From: Biomphalaria glabrata
Taxonomy: Eukaryota; Mollusca; Gastropoda; Planorbidae
Length of the DNA stretch: 64,000 bases
NCBI RefSeq assembly: GCF_947242115.1
Contig: NC_074725.1
Location: forward strand, 17,485,511-17,549,510
Reading direction: 5' to 3'
Shown here piece after piece: positions 11,500-25,600 of the stretch. How positions within the stretch are numbered: the first letter of the stretch is position 1; each line of letters starts with the position of its first letter. The notes under the pieces are model-generated. The model was not told where the DNA came from, did not search any database, and was given only the letters and a program-made list of their open reading frames with translations. The position numbers and the translations under genes were made by a program.

Positions 11500-13130
11500 T
11501 GTCATGAAATTAAGAGCGCAGTTGAAGCTATCATACGTTCTATGCGATGAGAATATTAACAATGTAGCCTTTAGACTTTAGGTAATACTTATTGTACTAG
11601 AAATATCTAGATCTAGAAAGCCTAGAATCTAGATCTACTTATTAACTTACATATAGGCCTACATAATAATAAAAAAATAATACTTTTTTCAATAGCAGTC
11701 TACACCAAGACAAATGCCCTGACCCCACAGATAAACTGATACAAAATAAAGTCGTTTTATTTCATACTTTAATCAAATAATATATGTAGGCCTACAAGCA
11801 AATGTTTTTATTTGAAAAAAAAAATGATTTAGGTCGATTAGCTATTTTGATAGCTCCATTCATAAAATTTTTACATTCAAGCATTCCGCATTCGCTTTAC
11901 TTATACATTTTTTATTTCGTTTAAAACACTCTCAGTGACTACATTGACAGTGATACGCAAATTAAGACCCGCGGGTAACATATGTCTAGTTATTAATAAA
12001 AATATTTGCATATTTAATTGTAAGTCTAGATCTAGATCTATTTAAAATTTATTGTATAATTGATTAAGATGCAATTTCACTCAATATTTATAAGCGTTTT
12101 TTTTTTTTACTTGTTGTATTCCACATTCTTATGATTACCGGATGATACATTTTTTAATATACTGACAAAAGACTGCACAAGATACAACTCTTCACCAGCC
12201 AAAAATCAAAAATATTTTTCTTGGAAGATAATATAGTCTGGAGTCTGCAGTCTAGATCTAGTTTATATATTCTAAACTATCTTATCTTATGTAATACACT
12301 TATACAGACGTTACTTCAAAAAAAATTTAAAATCTCTCTATACTGACTATACTCTATATAATAATTTTAAATAATTCTATAAATATAAATCCTTAAAAGT
12401 TTAACCTATGACCTATGATCTATCCTATCAGACTATGCCGTCTATGCCAGTAAATTATTATCATAATTATGGCATTAAATTAATGATAATTAATCATTAA
12501 TGATTAAATTAATATTAACATGATTATGATAAGATTAAGATTATGCCATAATCTTAATAATCATTATGGTATTAGTTAAGATGATTATCATTATGCTAAG
12601 CCTTATGATTATCACTAATCATCACTAATGTGACTAATCAATAAATCATGTCTAATGAGTTAAATGAGGTAAATAAAAATTATTGACTTAAGTCTTAAAG
12701 TTAAATTATGTTAAATATACTTAATACTAGATCATCAGTAGATCTAGACGAGTTGAAGAGACGGAAGTCACTCAGTAGATCTATATTAAAAATTATTATA
12801 TAGTATAGTCAGTGAAGAGGGAAGACTCAGCCTCACAGAACTTGACAGAAGAGTCATAATGACACATTACTAAATACTACTTTTATATTTTTATAAATTT
12901 ATATAATTTTATTAGGGCTAGGCCGCTAGGGGATTTTTAGACTTTGAGAAAAGTAAAGATAAATAATTAGATAATAGTATACTATTAATTAATTAATATA
13001 TTAATTAATATAATATAGAGTTAAGAGTTAAGCTGCTTATTTTAGTAATTTATATTAGACAACTCACCATATTTTTATCAATGTGTCTTTATTTTGATGG
13101 TTGTTAAAGAATTACAGTAGTACTGTCACG
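11500..13130. other. AT-rich stretch with a palindromic segment
   Basis: No exon recognised. At 12465-12552 the words ATTATGGCAT and ATGCCATAAT stand about 70 bp apart as an inverted repeat inside very AT-rich sequence. A copy of the short dispersed word TCTTATCTTATGTAATACA lies at about 12281, with relatives at 8887 and 50396. Confidence 0.4.
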
Positions 13131-13138
13131 GTGCGCAA

Positions 13139-13395
13139 TCCATTTTTCTAATTTTGAATACATATTTACTATTTACAAATTTAGTTATAATGTATTCCTA
13201 TGCAAGATCGTTTTTCCAATAGGCGATAAAGTACACTGGTATGGTAAAGAAGAGTCCTTTTTGGACCTCATTCACATCCATTTTTCTAATTTTTAATACA
13301 TTTACTATTTACTAATTTAGTTATGTATTCTTATGCAAGATTGTTTTTCTACTTGGCGATAAAGTACATTGGTATGAAATAGTCATTTTTGGACC
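13139..13395 (+). repeat. Tandem duplication, period about 138 bp
   Basis: CCATTTTTCTAATTTT at 13140 recurs at 13278. The copies share ACTATTTAC, TTAGTTAT, ATGCAAGAT, GGCGATAAAGTAC and a TTTTTGGACC segment. It lies just upstream of the ENOX start and might include 5' flank of that gene, but no promoter element is evident. Confidence 0.7.
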
Positions 13396-13644
13396 CCATT
13401 CACTGAATGGGGGTGCTTCCAGTACTAAGGCTGCCCTGTTGAATCACCCCATGGTGCATTAGCCAAGCAAGACCTACATATTTGACTTCAGGATTGAAAG
13501 GAGAAGATGTATATTACACTTCTCTTTCTTACCATTAAAACTATTGAGAGTTATTGGGTTTTTGGTTTACCATTTTAGAAAAGGCTACAATATCGAACAC
13601 ATATAAATTAAGAACGTTTACATTTTGTGTTTGTTTAGATGATT

Positions 13645-13697
13645 CGATTCTTTATCTCCAGGTAATTTGCAAGTGATATTGATACTATGTTCATGAG
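13645..13697 (+). promoter_or_regulatory. Probable 5' UTR part and acceptor site of ENOX
   Basis: CTTTATCTCCAG ends at about 13661 and would serve as a 3' splice site shortly before the ENOX start codon, so the first transcribed exon is probably non-coding and lies upstream. A competing ATG at 13693 is in another frame and soon closes. Confidence 0.4.
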
Positions 13698-16600
13698 ATG
13701 GATCCTTCAAGGAACAATTTACCTTTACAATTCAATATGAACAAAAACAAGCCAGTCATAAGAAATAGTTCAGAAGGGAAAGAAGGTAACACATTGTCAT
13801 AACCAGTCAAAACGACACATTATGAAAATCATTTAGTGTAGCATAAACAATATTTTTGTATTGATTTGTACTTATTTACTTATTGGGTATCTTCAGTTTC
13901 CTTGATAAAGATCTTTTCATATATATTACTAAACATTTCATGAACAAAACATATTTTATTTTTTGTTATTATTATTATTATTAATACCAGGCTTTTTGAC
14001 CATGCTCTCAGTGTTATCAAAACTAAATAGTAAAGAGGCAATAAACAAGTACCAAGGTTAAATAACTTACAGCATTTATTTTTTTAAATCTTGAAATACA
14101 AATACTTAAAAATTAGATTTAGATTGAGTCAAGTGTTATTTTATTAATAGATAGAAAATTGGATTTTATCTAAATATTTATTGCAGCCTTAATCTTCTAT
14201 TTCGAGATAGTCAGTTTGTTAGTTTTAAGACTTGAAAAAATTTCATGAGCTAGGCACACAACCATTTTTAACATTAATGTTCCCTTTTTTCTCCCTATTA
14301 CAGTAGCTTAGATATGATTTGATATTCCGCTTGCCTTTATTTTGTTATTTTCTTCTATCATTGCACTGAAATAAAAAAATCAAATCTTTTCAGAACAAGT
14401 TAAATATATGCATAGTGTAGGCTTCATTTTAACTAATGAGTATAAAAATTTGGTCATCTAATCATTTCTAATCAGGGCTACCAGGTCATGTGGTATGCGC
14501 TCTGACTGTTGTCTGGTTCAAACTCTGGCAGCTGCTATATCTCGCCATCTCTGGGAGGTTTGGGATAGGATGTAATAATCTTCCATTCTGTAGGAAACTT
14601 GTAAAACAAATTGCAAAACAAATGATTGATAAATCATTGGCTTTATTTCACAAAAACATGGGGAAATCTTGTTAAAACTAAATTGTTAAATTTGTCAAAC
14701 ATTTTTCAACAGATGATGTAACCTCCAGCACCAATCTCAACATGATGAATGCCAATGAGAATGCTGCTGATCAACAACAAAACAACATGATTGGTGTCTT
14801 TAATATGCTTGGTCAGATGGTTGCCCCCCTTGGAGGGGACCACAACATGATGATGATGGGGCCTATGAATTTTAATAATGTATGAGCTTAGCAATTAACA
14901 CTTTAAAAAGGAAACTATTTTTAGAACAGTTTAAAGCATTTAAAAATAATATATTTACTAGTTTATTTTTTTAAAGAATAAACAAATGTTACTGTAAAAT
15001 GATGACTTTATGAAAAAAAAATAATTATGTAATGTTAATAACATGGAATTTGTCATTCTTTTTTTTTTTTAATTTAAATCTTATTTTTGTGTGGGGAAAT
15101 AAAAGTCAAGATTTGTTTCTTTTCTTGCTTCAGTGTTCACACATAGGACACAGTAATAAATAATTGTACTTAATATTATGTGAACATACAAATAGCTTTA
15201 AGAAATTATATTCTCTGTTTACATAACAAATGAATGAAAATGGTATGTTTTCTTGACTCTTTAGTTTGGTGGTATAATGGGACCAGGCCCAGGACCTATG
15301 ATGGGTGGAATGGGTCCAATGGGTGGACCAGGAATGTTAGGCCCTGCTCCGCCTGGCATGATGGGTCACCCATTGCCCATAAAGGAAATAATCAGGTTAA
15401 AATCCAGTGTGTTGTATCCACCACCACCATGTAAGTTGGCCAATAGCTCTATTTGCATTTTAACTTAGCTTTCTAACTTTAACAGTCAGACCATATTCAA
15501 GACAGGGTGGTCAAGTTGTTAGAACTATAGCTGCTGACCTAAAGGTCTCTAACTCCAATGTTAGAAATATTAAACAAGAGTCGATTTTTTAAAATTAAAA
15601 TATGCTATTGAAAGAATTTAACCTTTTAAAATATTATTTTTGAAAGTTTTCAGTTTTATGTTGGTAGCTATTGCCTTAAAACAGTATGTAGTGATAATAT
15701 TTAACTCTGGAAAAAAGTTTGTACACATAAAATCTGTTAAAATCACGCCCAATATTGAAATTTTGCACATTATTTCTTGTATTTGACAAAAGAAGAATCA
15801 ATAGAAAAAAAAATTAACCAATTAGTTATTAACTATTGGAAATAATTATTATGTTTGGTATCAAACAAGGGAAAGAATTGTGATAGTATAAGTTGAATTA
15901 GTCCCCATTATACTTTGTATGGAGAATTAGATGGTTTGAAACAAACAATAGATAACTATAAAACCTTCTATTTTCATAAGCACTTCACTTTCACAGTGGT
16001 TATTTTATTGGCTTGAGGAGTTCAAATTCAAGTCATACAACTTTTTAAAATAGAAAATGCATTTAAAAAGCAATCACTGTAACATTCACCCAGATACCCC
16101 CTTATTTCTTCCCTCTCCCAACTGGTCCTTACATGTGATAGGATCATAGCAAGAAATTGTACTAAACTAAAATTGGTAAAAATTTAACAGATTTATTATA
16201 TTAGTCTAGATCTATTACAAATTTAATTACATGACTGATCCAAAGTAATTGATAGTTAAATTTAAAATAAATTTTGTTTTTCTTTTTTTTTTTAAAGAGT
16301 ATTTTAAAAATATTTTTCTTGTTTTAAAAAGTACATCTAACTTTTCAAAAGCTCAGAGAAAAATTTTATATTCAGGGCGGAAAGAAAAAGATTGAAACGT
16401 ATATATATTTCTTTATCTACTGTTTCTCTTTCCATCAGCTGCACCACCACGGAGCACTCGAGAGAGACCTCCTGGATGCAGAACAATTTTTATTGGAGGC
16501 ATACCAGAGAACTGTACTGAGGAATACTTATTTGAAGTGTTTGAAAGCTGTGGACCCATCCAGAGCATCAGGATCAGCAAAAAGAACTTTGCCCACATCA

Positions 16601-19600
16601 GGTTTGAGAATATGGACTCTGTGGACAGAGCTTTGTACATATCAGGTAAGAGCACTTTTAAAAACAAAAATAAATCTAAACTCAGCTTGAAGAGTAGTGA
16701 GCCATAAAGGGCTAAGTTATGACTTCCTTTTTGTGATTTTATGTTGTAGCTACTATGGATTGTGTCCTAGAGTTAGGAAAGTTATGATATTCATATTATA
16801 AGTGTCATAGTGTTGTTGAACTGATCTTAAAATATAAGACGCTGTGGAGATTGTGTTACCTAAGACAAAGTAAATTAAAGAAAAGTAAAGTTCCCCTTTC
16901 AGACCTTGGATCTATAGAGCAGATAATGTAAAGGTCAGCTGTTTCTGTAGCCTACGGTTAACGAGGGTGTCATGTGGCCACCACAATGAGGAACCACTTT
17001 TACTTTCCCCAGCTAATGTCTGATACCTGAGTGGACTCAGAGGTGCCAAAAGATCTCAAAATTGAAAATTTGAAAATCCCAGTCTTCACCAGGATTAGAA
17101 CCTGGGACCTTGGTTCGGAAGCCAAGCGCTTTACTGCTCAGCCACCGCGCTTCTGCCTAAAACAATGACTTGATACAAATGTCTTGAAAAGTTACAATTC
17201 ATAAAAAATATTCCTGTATTTTGAGTCGGAAGGTCTGTAAAAATGAGCATCCTCAATTCTAAACATTGAATTTTGAATCTATTATTGGCCACTGAAAATT
17301 TCAGAAAAAAAAAATTATATAGTTTCACACAAAAATTTCACAACTGAGTTAAAATGATTTGTTCAACCTCACCACAGGTTATCGCATGAAGATAAAAGAT
17401 TCTGATGATAAAGAAGACACAGGCAGACTACATGTTGACTATGCGCAGGCCAGGGATGATCAGTTTGAGTTTGAATGTCATCAGAGAGCACTGGCTAGAG
17501 AAATGAGACACATCCAGAGATTGGAAGAGGAACGACTGCGTCCACCAAGTCCACCACCAGTGACACACTATTCTGACCATGAAGCCTCACTTCTTCTAGA
17601 AAAATTAAAATGTAGGCAAATTAATAGATCAATGAAAATGTAAATTAACTTTTTAAAAATGATATTTAACTTTCTCTTTTAATTTTCTTCTTGCTCATAA
17701 ATCTACAAATTGGAGCTGAAATCTATTGCTAGCATTGAGCTTCCAATCTTATAGTCATAAACTGCTGCTTTGAGGTGGCAGATTAACTTACAAACCCCAG
17801 TCCTGTCATTTGCAGACAAGATATCTTCCATACTCTGAGATACCTGGCTCTCACATTCTATTTATGCTAGTTCTCTCAACCAATTCATCTGAATATATGT
17901 TCCAATGTCATCAATAAAATGGACAAATTATCTGTCAGAGACTAATAACAATTCAGTCTAAAAAAAAAGACTTCTTTCCTTTCTTTGTATCTGTTTTAAT
18001 TTTCATATAATGAAATTGTTATTCTTAACCAAATTTATATTTTCAATTCAGTAGATGTTAAATACATAGAAAGTTCTATTTTCTTACAATTATTTAAAAG
18101 CTACAGTCTCAGTGATGAAGATATCTGTGAATTGTCAATTCAAAATATATATAAATGCCTGTGTTAGTTTTTTTTCTATTATCCTTTTTTTTTAAATTTC
18201 AGTGGATGACAATTTTATCAAAGCTTCACAGGTGTTAATCACCTGGCTAGAGAGGGGTGAGTGTAACAGAAGAACGGCTACCAGCTTTTACTCTATGGTC
18301 CAGAATGTCCATAGCCATGTTCGACGCCTTACCAATGAAAAGACGGCAGTTCAGGAAGAGTATGAGCGCTATCAGCTCCAAGTCCAGCAAAGAATCCAAT
18401 GCATCAGCTCTCAATGTAAGTATTTAAGTCTCCTAAGAGATGTCTGATTTTCTAATATAACCATTTGAAGACCTTGAGATGGACTGAGTTTTTACAAGAA
18501 GAAGCAATGTAATAGAGATACTGCCAATGGACATGGGTCTTTGCTTTTTAAGCAGTGCACTAATCTAGCCTATTCTATCCACATTTGAGTAGTTAAGTAT
18601 AGAAATATAGTATCATGTAAATTAATCTCACAGATTTAAACCAGTACTAAGGATGCACCATGAGATTTATGATGGTGAGATATAAGGGAGTTTGTATACG
18701 AGAGTAAAAAGACTTATAGTTTGAGAAACAGTGAGATAGGTAACATCCACACCAAGATAACTGAAGCTTGTGAAAATAAAAATATCTGAATACAACATAA
18801 GTGAAAGTACGAAGCAAGTAAATGAAATCCATATGAAAGAATTGTTTAACTTTAGTTCACCACTGCCTTAAGATGTAAAACTATTTTATTCTAAAAATAT
18901 ACTGTGTTTTTTTTTATGTTTTAGTATTCCAAAGGTAAGTGTAGAGCCTTTTCAGATACAAAACATTAAACTGGCTAATTAAGAAATGAGAAATGCTGCT
19001 CTTACAATCAAGCAATTCATGCTTATAAGATATGCACCTCTTAAAATCATGCTCATTGCATTCAGTTTAGTCAATCTTACAGTATTGATAAAAAATGTAA
19101 TTGCATTAATATAAATTGTCAAAATGGATCAACAAAATAGTTATATTGAACTATCTCAATGAAAGATATGTATGTGTAGAACTGCAAAACTACTAAACTA
19201 CTTGATAGTCTTGCCAAAGTAAAGAATTTTAGATTTCCACAATGGTGTTTTTTTTTTAAACCAGTTATCAAAAGAAGCATCTTTAGCTTAGTGAAATATT
19301 TATCAATTACATAGCAAAATAAAAATGCTGCCACATTAATGTTTTGTATCTCCAGATCAATGTTCCTTTTAGAAATATAATTAGTGTTCAAGCTGATGAG
19401 TATGAATTTGTATGTGTTTTTGAGTGTGTATTTGTATGAATGTTATAAATGTTTATCAAGTTCTTTGGGTGAAATATATGTGTACTTTAAAAAAAAGGAG
19501 GGGGGAACAACCATTGATAGATTTCCATACTTTTTTTTATGTTTGGGAGAAAAATTGAGGAGTAACTTAAGTCAAAGGTGGGTTATTTTGAGCTGTAAAT

Positions 19601-22600
19601 AAATTATCAATTTTAAAATATCTAAGTCATTGAGAGTTGACTCAGGCACCAGGTGTTAAACACAACTTTCTTAGCAAAGTTTCCAAACATGTGAGTCGTG
19701 CCTAAAGGAAGAGGTAAATGATGAAGAATTGAAGTTCAGGTACAGGAACTGAAGCTTATGTCCTCTAAATATTTCAGCTCCCTACCAAGAGTTGCCAAGC
19801 TGATTTCTCAGCAAGCTATACTTCCTCACACACTTTGTGTTCCGTTATCTACACACTCTCTTTTTATTCATCACCAAAGTGTAGTGAGGCAGGAGACCTG
19901 TTTTTATAGCCACCAGCTTAGAGCCCGCAAATTTTAAATGGCTTGACCCTTCACTAGCCTCCAGGGCGGCGGCTGATCAGTTCAACATAAGCTATAGCCC
20001 CCGACAGACACAAACCCTACACCGGACGAGCGTGCAGGGGTTATGTCAATCAGAGCTTAGCATTTTCCCCAGACCTCACCAGGAGAGCATGAGAGCCTGC
20101 TAGGGAAGTTGGAGCTCCTGCAACTTTAGCCCTTTTTGGAACACCCCGAGAGCAAAGGGTGGACTTACTCCAGTTACCAGAGGACACCACGAGGAGGTCG
20201 GCAGGCACTGTCCCCCTCTCTTTTTATTAGAGATAGTCTAGATTCCATTTTAATTCAAATTTAACCAATCAAAAGTAGGCTGATCATCAATCAAGAACAC
20301 AGACAGAATATTAAAAGATAGCTGTAGAGTTCATTTAAGGTAAGAGTTTTAAGAAAAAAAAAAGGCAGGTCCATTTTCAGTTTGGAGTATTAACACATAT
20401 GTGTTAAAAGAAACTTGATCTTCCTTTTAGAAGAAACATCAGGAACCTGAAAAAAAATATTTAAAAAAGAAAAATTAACCTTATTCCCCATAAGTTATAA
20501 GACTTATGGTACTTACCAGTGTTTTCAAGCTGTATGGGTCTCTTAGTAGGCTTACTAATTTCTTAGACGGATGAACCAAGGGCACTTTTGGCAATGGACA
20601 TTTCTATATGATCTTTTGAAGCTTCTGTGTGGATACCAATCGTATGGACACATTATGTTTTTATGATAAGTGTTAGCTTTAAAATTTAATCAACAAAAGC
20701 AAAGGTACAAAGTCTGTGCTAGGTCTGTAGCAAATTGATAAAATGACTTAAAAGTGATTAACTGTCTGGTAATGAAGTGGTGGTTGAAAGTCAGATGTTT
20801 GTGTGTGTTTGTCTTGTCTTCATCACATTATCTACCAATGGCTAGCCTTTGATGACTCTCCATGGCATCTCCATGTTACCCCCTGCAGTGTGTCAGGTAG
20901 AACGTGTACTGGCGGCCTCACACAAACAAAAGTGCTGGGACCATTTTACCAAGGCTCAACGCAAGAACATTGATACCTGGCAGCGCCAGGCACAGGTAGA
21001 GTAACTTGAGTAACATAGCATTGCCCAGACACATTTTAAGTTCTTACAGTAAATTAAAATGTCCATTTCTGTGTAGCTGTAAGTACAAATTTTTTGACAA
21101 GGTTTTGAAAAATATCAGGCTCAATAAGGTTTCAATTTATAAAATTGAGGAAAAAAAAAACAGTAAACAATAATTTTTGTTTAAATTTTCTAGTTCTTTT
21201 TATTCGTAGTAATAAGACAAAAAAATATCCTATTTGATGCAGGTAAGTTTTGATATATTTCTTGTAGGTTTTTTTTTTCTTTCAGAATTTGTTTAATTTT
21301 AAAAGCATCTTACTGAATGATACTGTAGGAAATTTTTTAAAATATTTTTTTTTTCATATATTTTGGGCAATGGTAATTGGAAAATAATCCTAAAAAGTTA
21401 ACATAATCTACATAACTAATCCCTTTGTAAATAAGTAAAAAGGTAAGTTTTTTTTTTCAAACCAGAAGATATAACAGATATGGAATATTTCTTTTGTAAA
21501 ACATGATATTTTAACACATAAATTACAATAAAATATTTATTTGAAATCAAATTTAAAAAAAAATACAAGACTTCACACGCTTTTTAGGTAAGAAAACATT
21601 GATACATTTAAAACTTAAAAAAGCAGAGAAAAAGTTTCTTTACAAATTACATTGGTAATTTTAGTTGATAATATTCACTTATAGATTTATTGGTAAAAAA
21701 AAAATAATCGCAAACAGAGTAACAGTAAAAGCAGTTATGTCATTAGAAATGAAAGAAACATTTGTTTATTATGAATGTGGGCCATTCAATGGATGCTGTT
21801 TCTCTGAAACACATTATGTAATTGAAAATGGGTTAGATTTAAAACTGTTTTAGCATGAAAGATATTTCATCAAAAAACTAATCTCTTCATTTGACTCTAT
21901 AGGAACTTCGTGAGAATGACAATTCATTTGTTAAAGTGGAGGCCTCTGTGGAAGACATGGATTTTTCTGATGATGAGGACTCCAGCCCTGCAAAGAAAAG
22001 AAAGACAGGAGCCCACTCTGTTTCAGGTAATTTTGTTAAGACTCTACATGAATTTTATTCTACTTTGTTAATATCTGTCATTTATCTTGTGTGTGTGAAA
22101 AAAAATAATTAAATGTAAAAATATGATTCATCTAGAGTATTATTTTCTTTACAGTGAACTTCTTCGTTTTCATTTTTATGTTGAAGGGTTCAGATGAGTA
22201 GTCCTATATCTGAGATGAACCAGATCAGGCAGCTCTTCATATAGTTTTACTTCTGTAAGAGGGTTTTGGGGCCAGTGTTGACTAGCAAACAATATGTGGA
22301 ATATTAATAATTTTTTATTTTTGAAAATATTAGAGAGTATTTTAGAAGCATTCTACTGAGGAAATGTCAACATGACATGGCATATCATAAACTATAGTGT
22401 ATATCATCACATTCAGAAGATTTGAAATACTTTTTCTGACCAGAATTTTGTTTTCTTAAAAAATACTATAACCCAATATAACCTGAAGATTTTGGGTAGT
22501 GATCCTTTTCTAAGGTTAAAAAGTTGTTTATCTAGATTAATTGCCAAGGTAGGTAAAGTCAGCATTCTATTAAATTGTTAATCACAGGAAATGATGAATT

Positions 22601-25600
22601 GTACAACTAACAAGTCAGGGCACCTCTGAGTCCATCCAGCTCTAATGGGTACCTGACATTAGCTTGGGAAAAGTAAAGAAGGTTGGTCATTGTCCTGGCC
22701 ACATTACAACCTCGTTAACTGTGTGTCACAGAAACAGATGACCTTTACATCATTTCCCCCATAGATCACAAGGTCTGAGAGGGGAATTTTCTTTATTTTA
22801 ACAAGTTAATGTAAATCTGCAGACAGCATTGAGAGCCAGAAGTTAAAGGAAGAAAATGATGCCCTCAAATGCCAGATGGAAGCTTTTAAAAATGAGGTGG
22901 ACATGGTTCGTCAAGAATGGCGGACAGATGTGGAAGACAAAGACAAACAAATCAAAGCATTACAAAATGCACTGCAGGGAATGCAGCAGGTATTATTTAT
23001 TTTAAAAAATTTTCTTTAGATTAGTTATAATCATCATCATCAAACTCCATTTGAGTGAGGGCTTGAGAGGCTGAAATCCTCTCTTGCAAAAGCCCTGGAC
23101 AGGAACCCTGCTGTCTTGTGTAGTGCATAAATGTCGACATACAGGTCGAGAATTTTTTGTTTCCCAGACCTGTCTAGACGGAGATCAGCAAGTCTGGGGC
23201 AGTCAAACAGAATATGAGGCACGGTTTCCTCTTCTTCCCCGCAGCGGGGGCACCGTGAATCAAAATTTGGCTATAGCCGTGTGAAATATGAGCCAACAGA
23301 ACAATGGCCTGTCCTGCACTGTGCTATAATAGCTTGCTCAGGCCTGGACAGCCTCCACCACGGGCGCAGGTTATAGGCCTACTAGAAATATGTACATTTT
23401 TCTTAGTATGAAAGAAGACTCTTTTTCTTGTCTTACATGTCGAAGTTATCTGCTGCAGGTCCTTTTGGGAATGTTCAGATATTACGTAACAGCTGAGGAG
23501 GGAGGGGGGTATTAATATTTACAGCTTCAGTGGTCCCTTGATTTTCATGGGTCCAATTTTTTTTTAAGCAACAGCAATTTTTGTAACTGATCTGCTGATG
23601 CCATAATAAAATTATATTCTTTTCTTTAACATTTTTCTTTCTCTAAAAAAACAATTATAGCAACTAATAGCCCATAGAGCTGCAGCCTCCAGATTGGAAC
23701 TGGAAAGGGAAGAAAATAAATCTGAAAGGAAAGAAGATTCAGGAAAGCCATCAGAGGAAGGGAAAAGTTCAACAGAAGAAAAGGTTTGAATTGGCTTTGT
23801 TACAGTATGGTTAGATTATTCTCAAATCTGTAACTGTTCACTTCATTAATGATTTTTTTTTTAAAGTAATAAATAAACAAGTACTTTTTTGTAATGTCAG
23901 GAGGAGGAAACTCCATCTGCTAAATTATCTACTAAGGAGGACATCACAGTGAGCAGTTCTGGTCTAACTCTGACTGATAAAGAAGCTAAAATGATAGGTA
24001 ATCTATCTTTCATTTTTCTTTACTGTACAAGTACTCAATTAATGCTTTTATATGATGGCTTTAGCTTCTAATTGTTGGTTAGATAGTCTGTTATATGTTC
24101 TTGGTTGTGTCAGGCAGCCAGCATTCTCTAATGAATCTCCCGATTAGTGCCAATGGTTTGCAAGTCTGTCTTGCACTATGACCTCTTGCTAATTATGGGT
24201 TCAATGTCTCCTTGCGCTGTTTTTTGGGGGTTCTAGTTGAGAGCTACCCTGGGATGTCTGTGTACATGGTCTTTCCATCTAGCTTATTTTGTTTAACAAT
24301 ATCGACCATTGACAGTAGATCTCAGTGCTCGTAATATAGTCACAGAGTCAGCCTTAGCAGCATGCGGAGCCTGAGGTGAGTGTCATACACAGTCTGAGCG
24401 GTAAGCATAGAGCATATATACCCTACCACATCACTGGCTTATCTGCCTCTAATGATGTAGGCCTTATTGTTATAAATCATAGTAATTTACATTGATACTG
24501 TACTATTGGCCATTTGACTACATTGTGTACTGTATTATAATTGTTCTATAGGTAAGATTTTGCTTGTATGATTTTGTCCCCAGTCCTCTGATGTTGATTC
24601 AGAAACATGTTGTATGAAAAATCAACAAATTAGATATTAAAATTTCAGCTATCATGGTTGCCACACTTGCCACCCCCAAAGTCAAAGTAAATGACACCTA
24701 AAATTCTTCTCATGCGATTTTGATGAAACACATTTAACTAATGCTCTATCTTTTTTTAGCGGCCCCCGAAAGAGAAAAAGACGCTATTAGTTTTGTGTGA
24801 AATGTCTGTCCGTCCGTCCCGTTTAGATCTCGTAAACTAGACAAGATATTGAAAATCGGACATCACAATATTTTAGACCATTCAAAGTTCTGATGCAACG
24901 GCTACTTGAAAGCGAAAAATCTAATTTTTAAAATCAGTTATATAAGTATTTTTTTAAAGAGAAAGAGCTAATTAGTATGCATTATAAGTTAGACCTAAGT
25001 TAAAACGAATAGTAATCTTATAAACTTAATTTTCCTAAATTTTTTCTTAAATGCGGAATTATTTTATTTTAATTTTTTTATATTTTATTTAGGATTCGAT
25101 TTGAGCCTTTTCAAAAAATTAGATCAATTATAAGACATCAGTTAGGCCAGGGGAGGCGTGGTGGCTGAGCGGTAAATCGCTTGGCTTCCAAACCGGAGGT
25201 CCCGGTTTCGAATCCTGGTGAAGACTGGGATTTTTAACTTTGGAATCTTTCGGCGCCTCTGAGTCCACTCAGCTCTAATGGGTACCTGACATTAGTTGGG
25301 GAAAAGTAAAGGCGGTTGGTCGTTGTTCTGGCTACATGACACCCTCGTTAACGGTAGGCCACAAAAACAGATGAACTTAACATCATCTGCCCTATAGACC
25401 ACAAGGTCTGAAAGGGGAACTAGTTAGGCCAGGTTCACATCTAACTTTACATTCACTTTCACCTATCCTTTGATCTGCTGGACCGTTGGGGCACTACACA
25501 AGATCTGTTAACCTTCTTTCTCCATTCTTATCTCTCATTTGTCTTTGATATAATTTCATTCTGATGTTCTTTCTGAAAATATTGAAGCCTGCCTGGGTGG

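Noticed and set aside
25151-25230. A possible real tRNA gene in the head of the SINE
   Set aside because: A and B boxes are present but the arms do not pair as a full cloverleaf, and the sequence recurs with the same body four more times, which marks a SINE.
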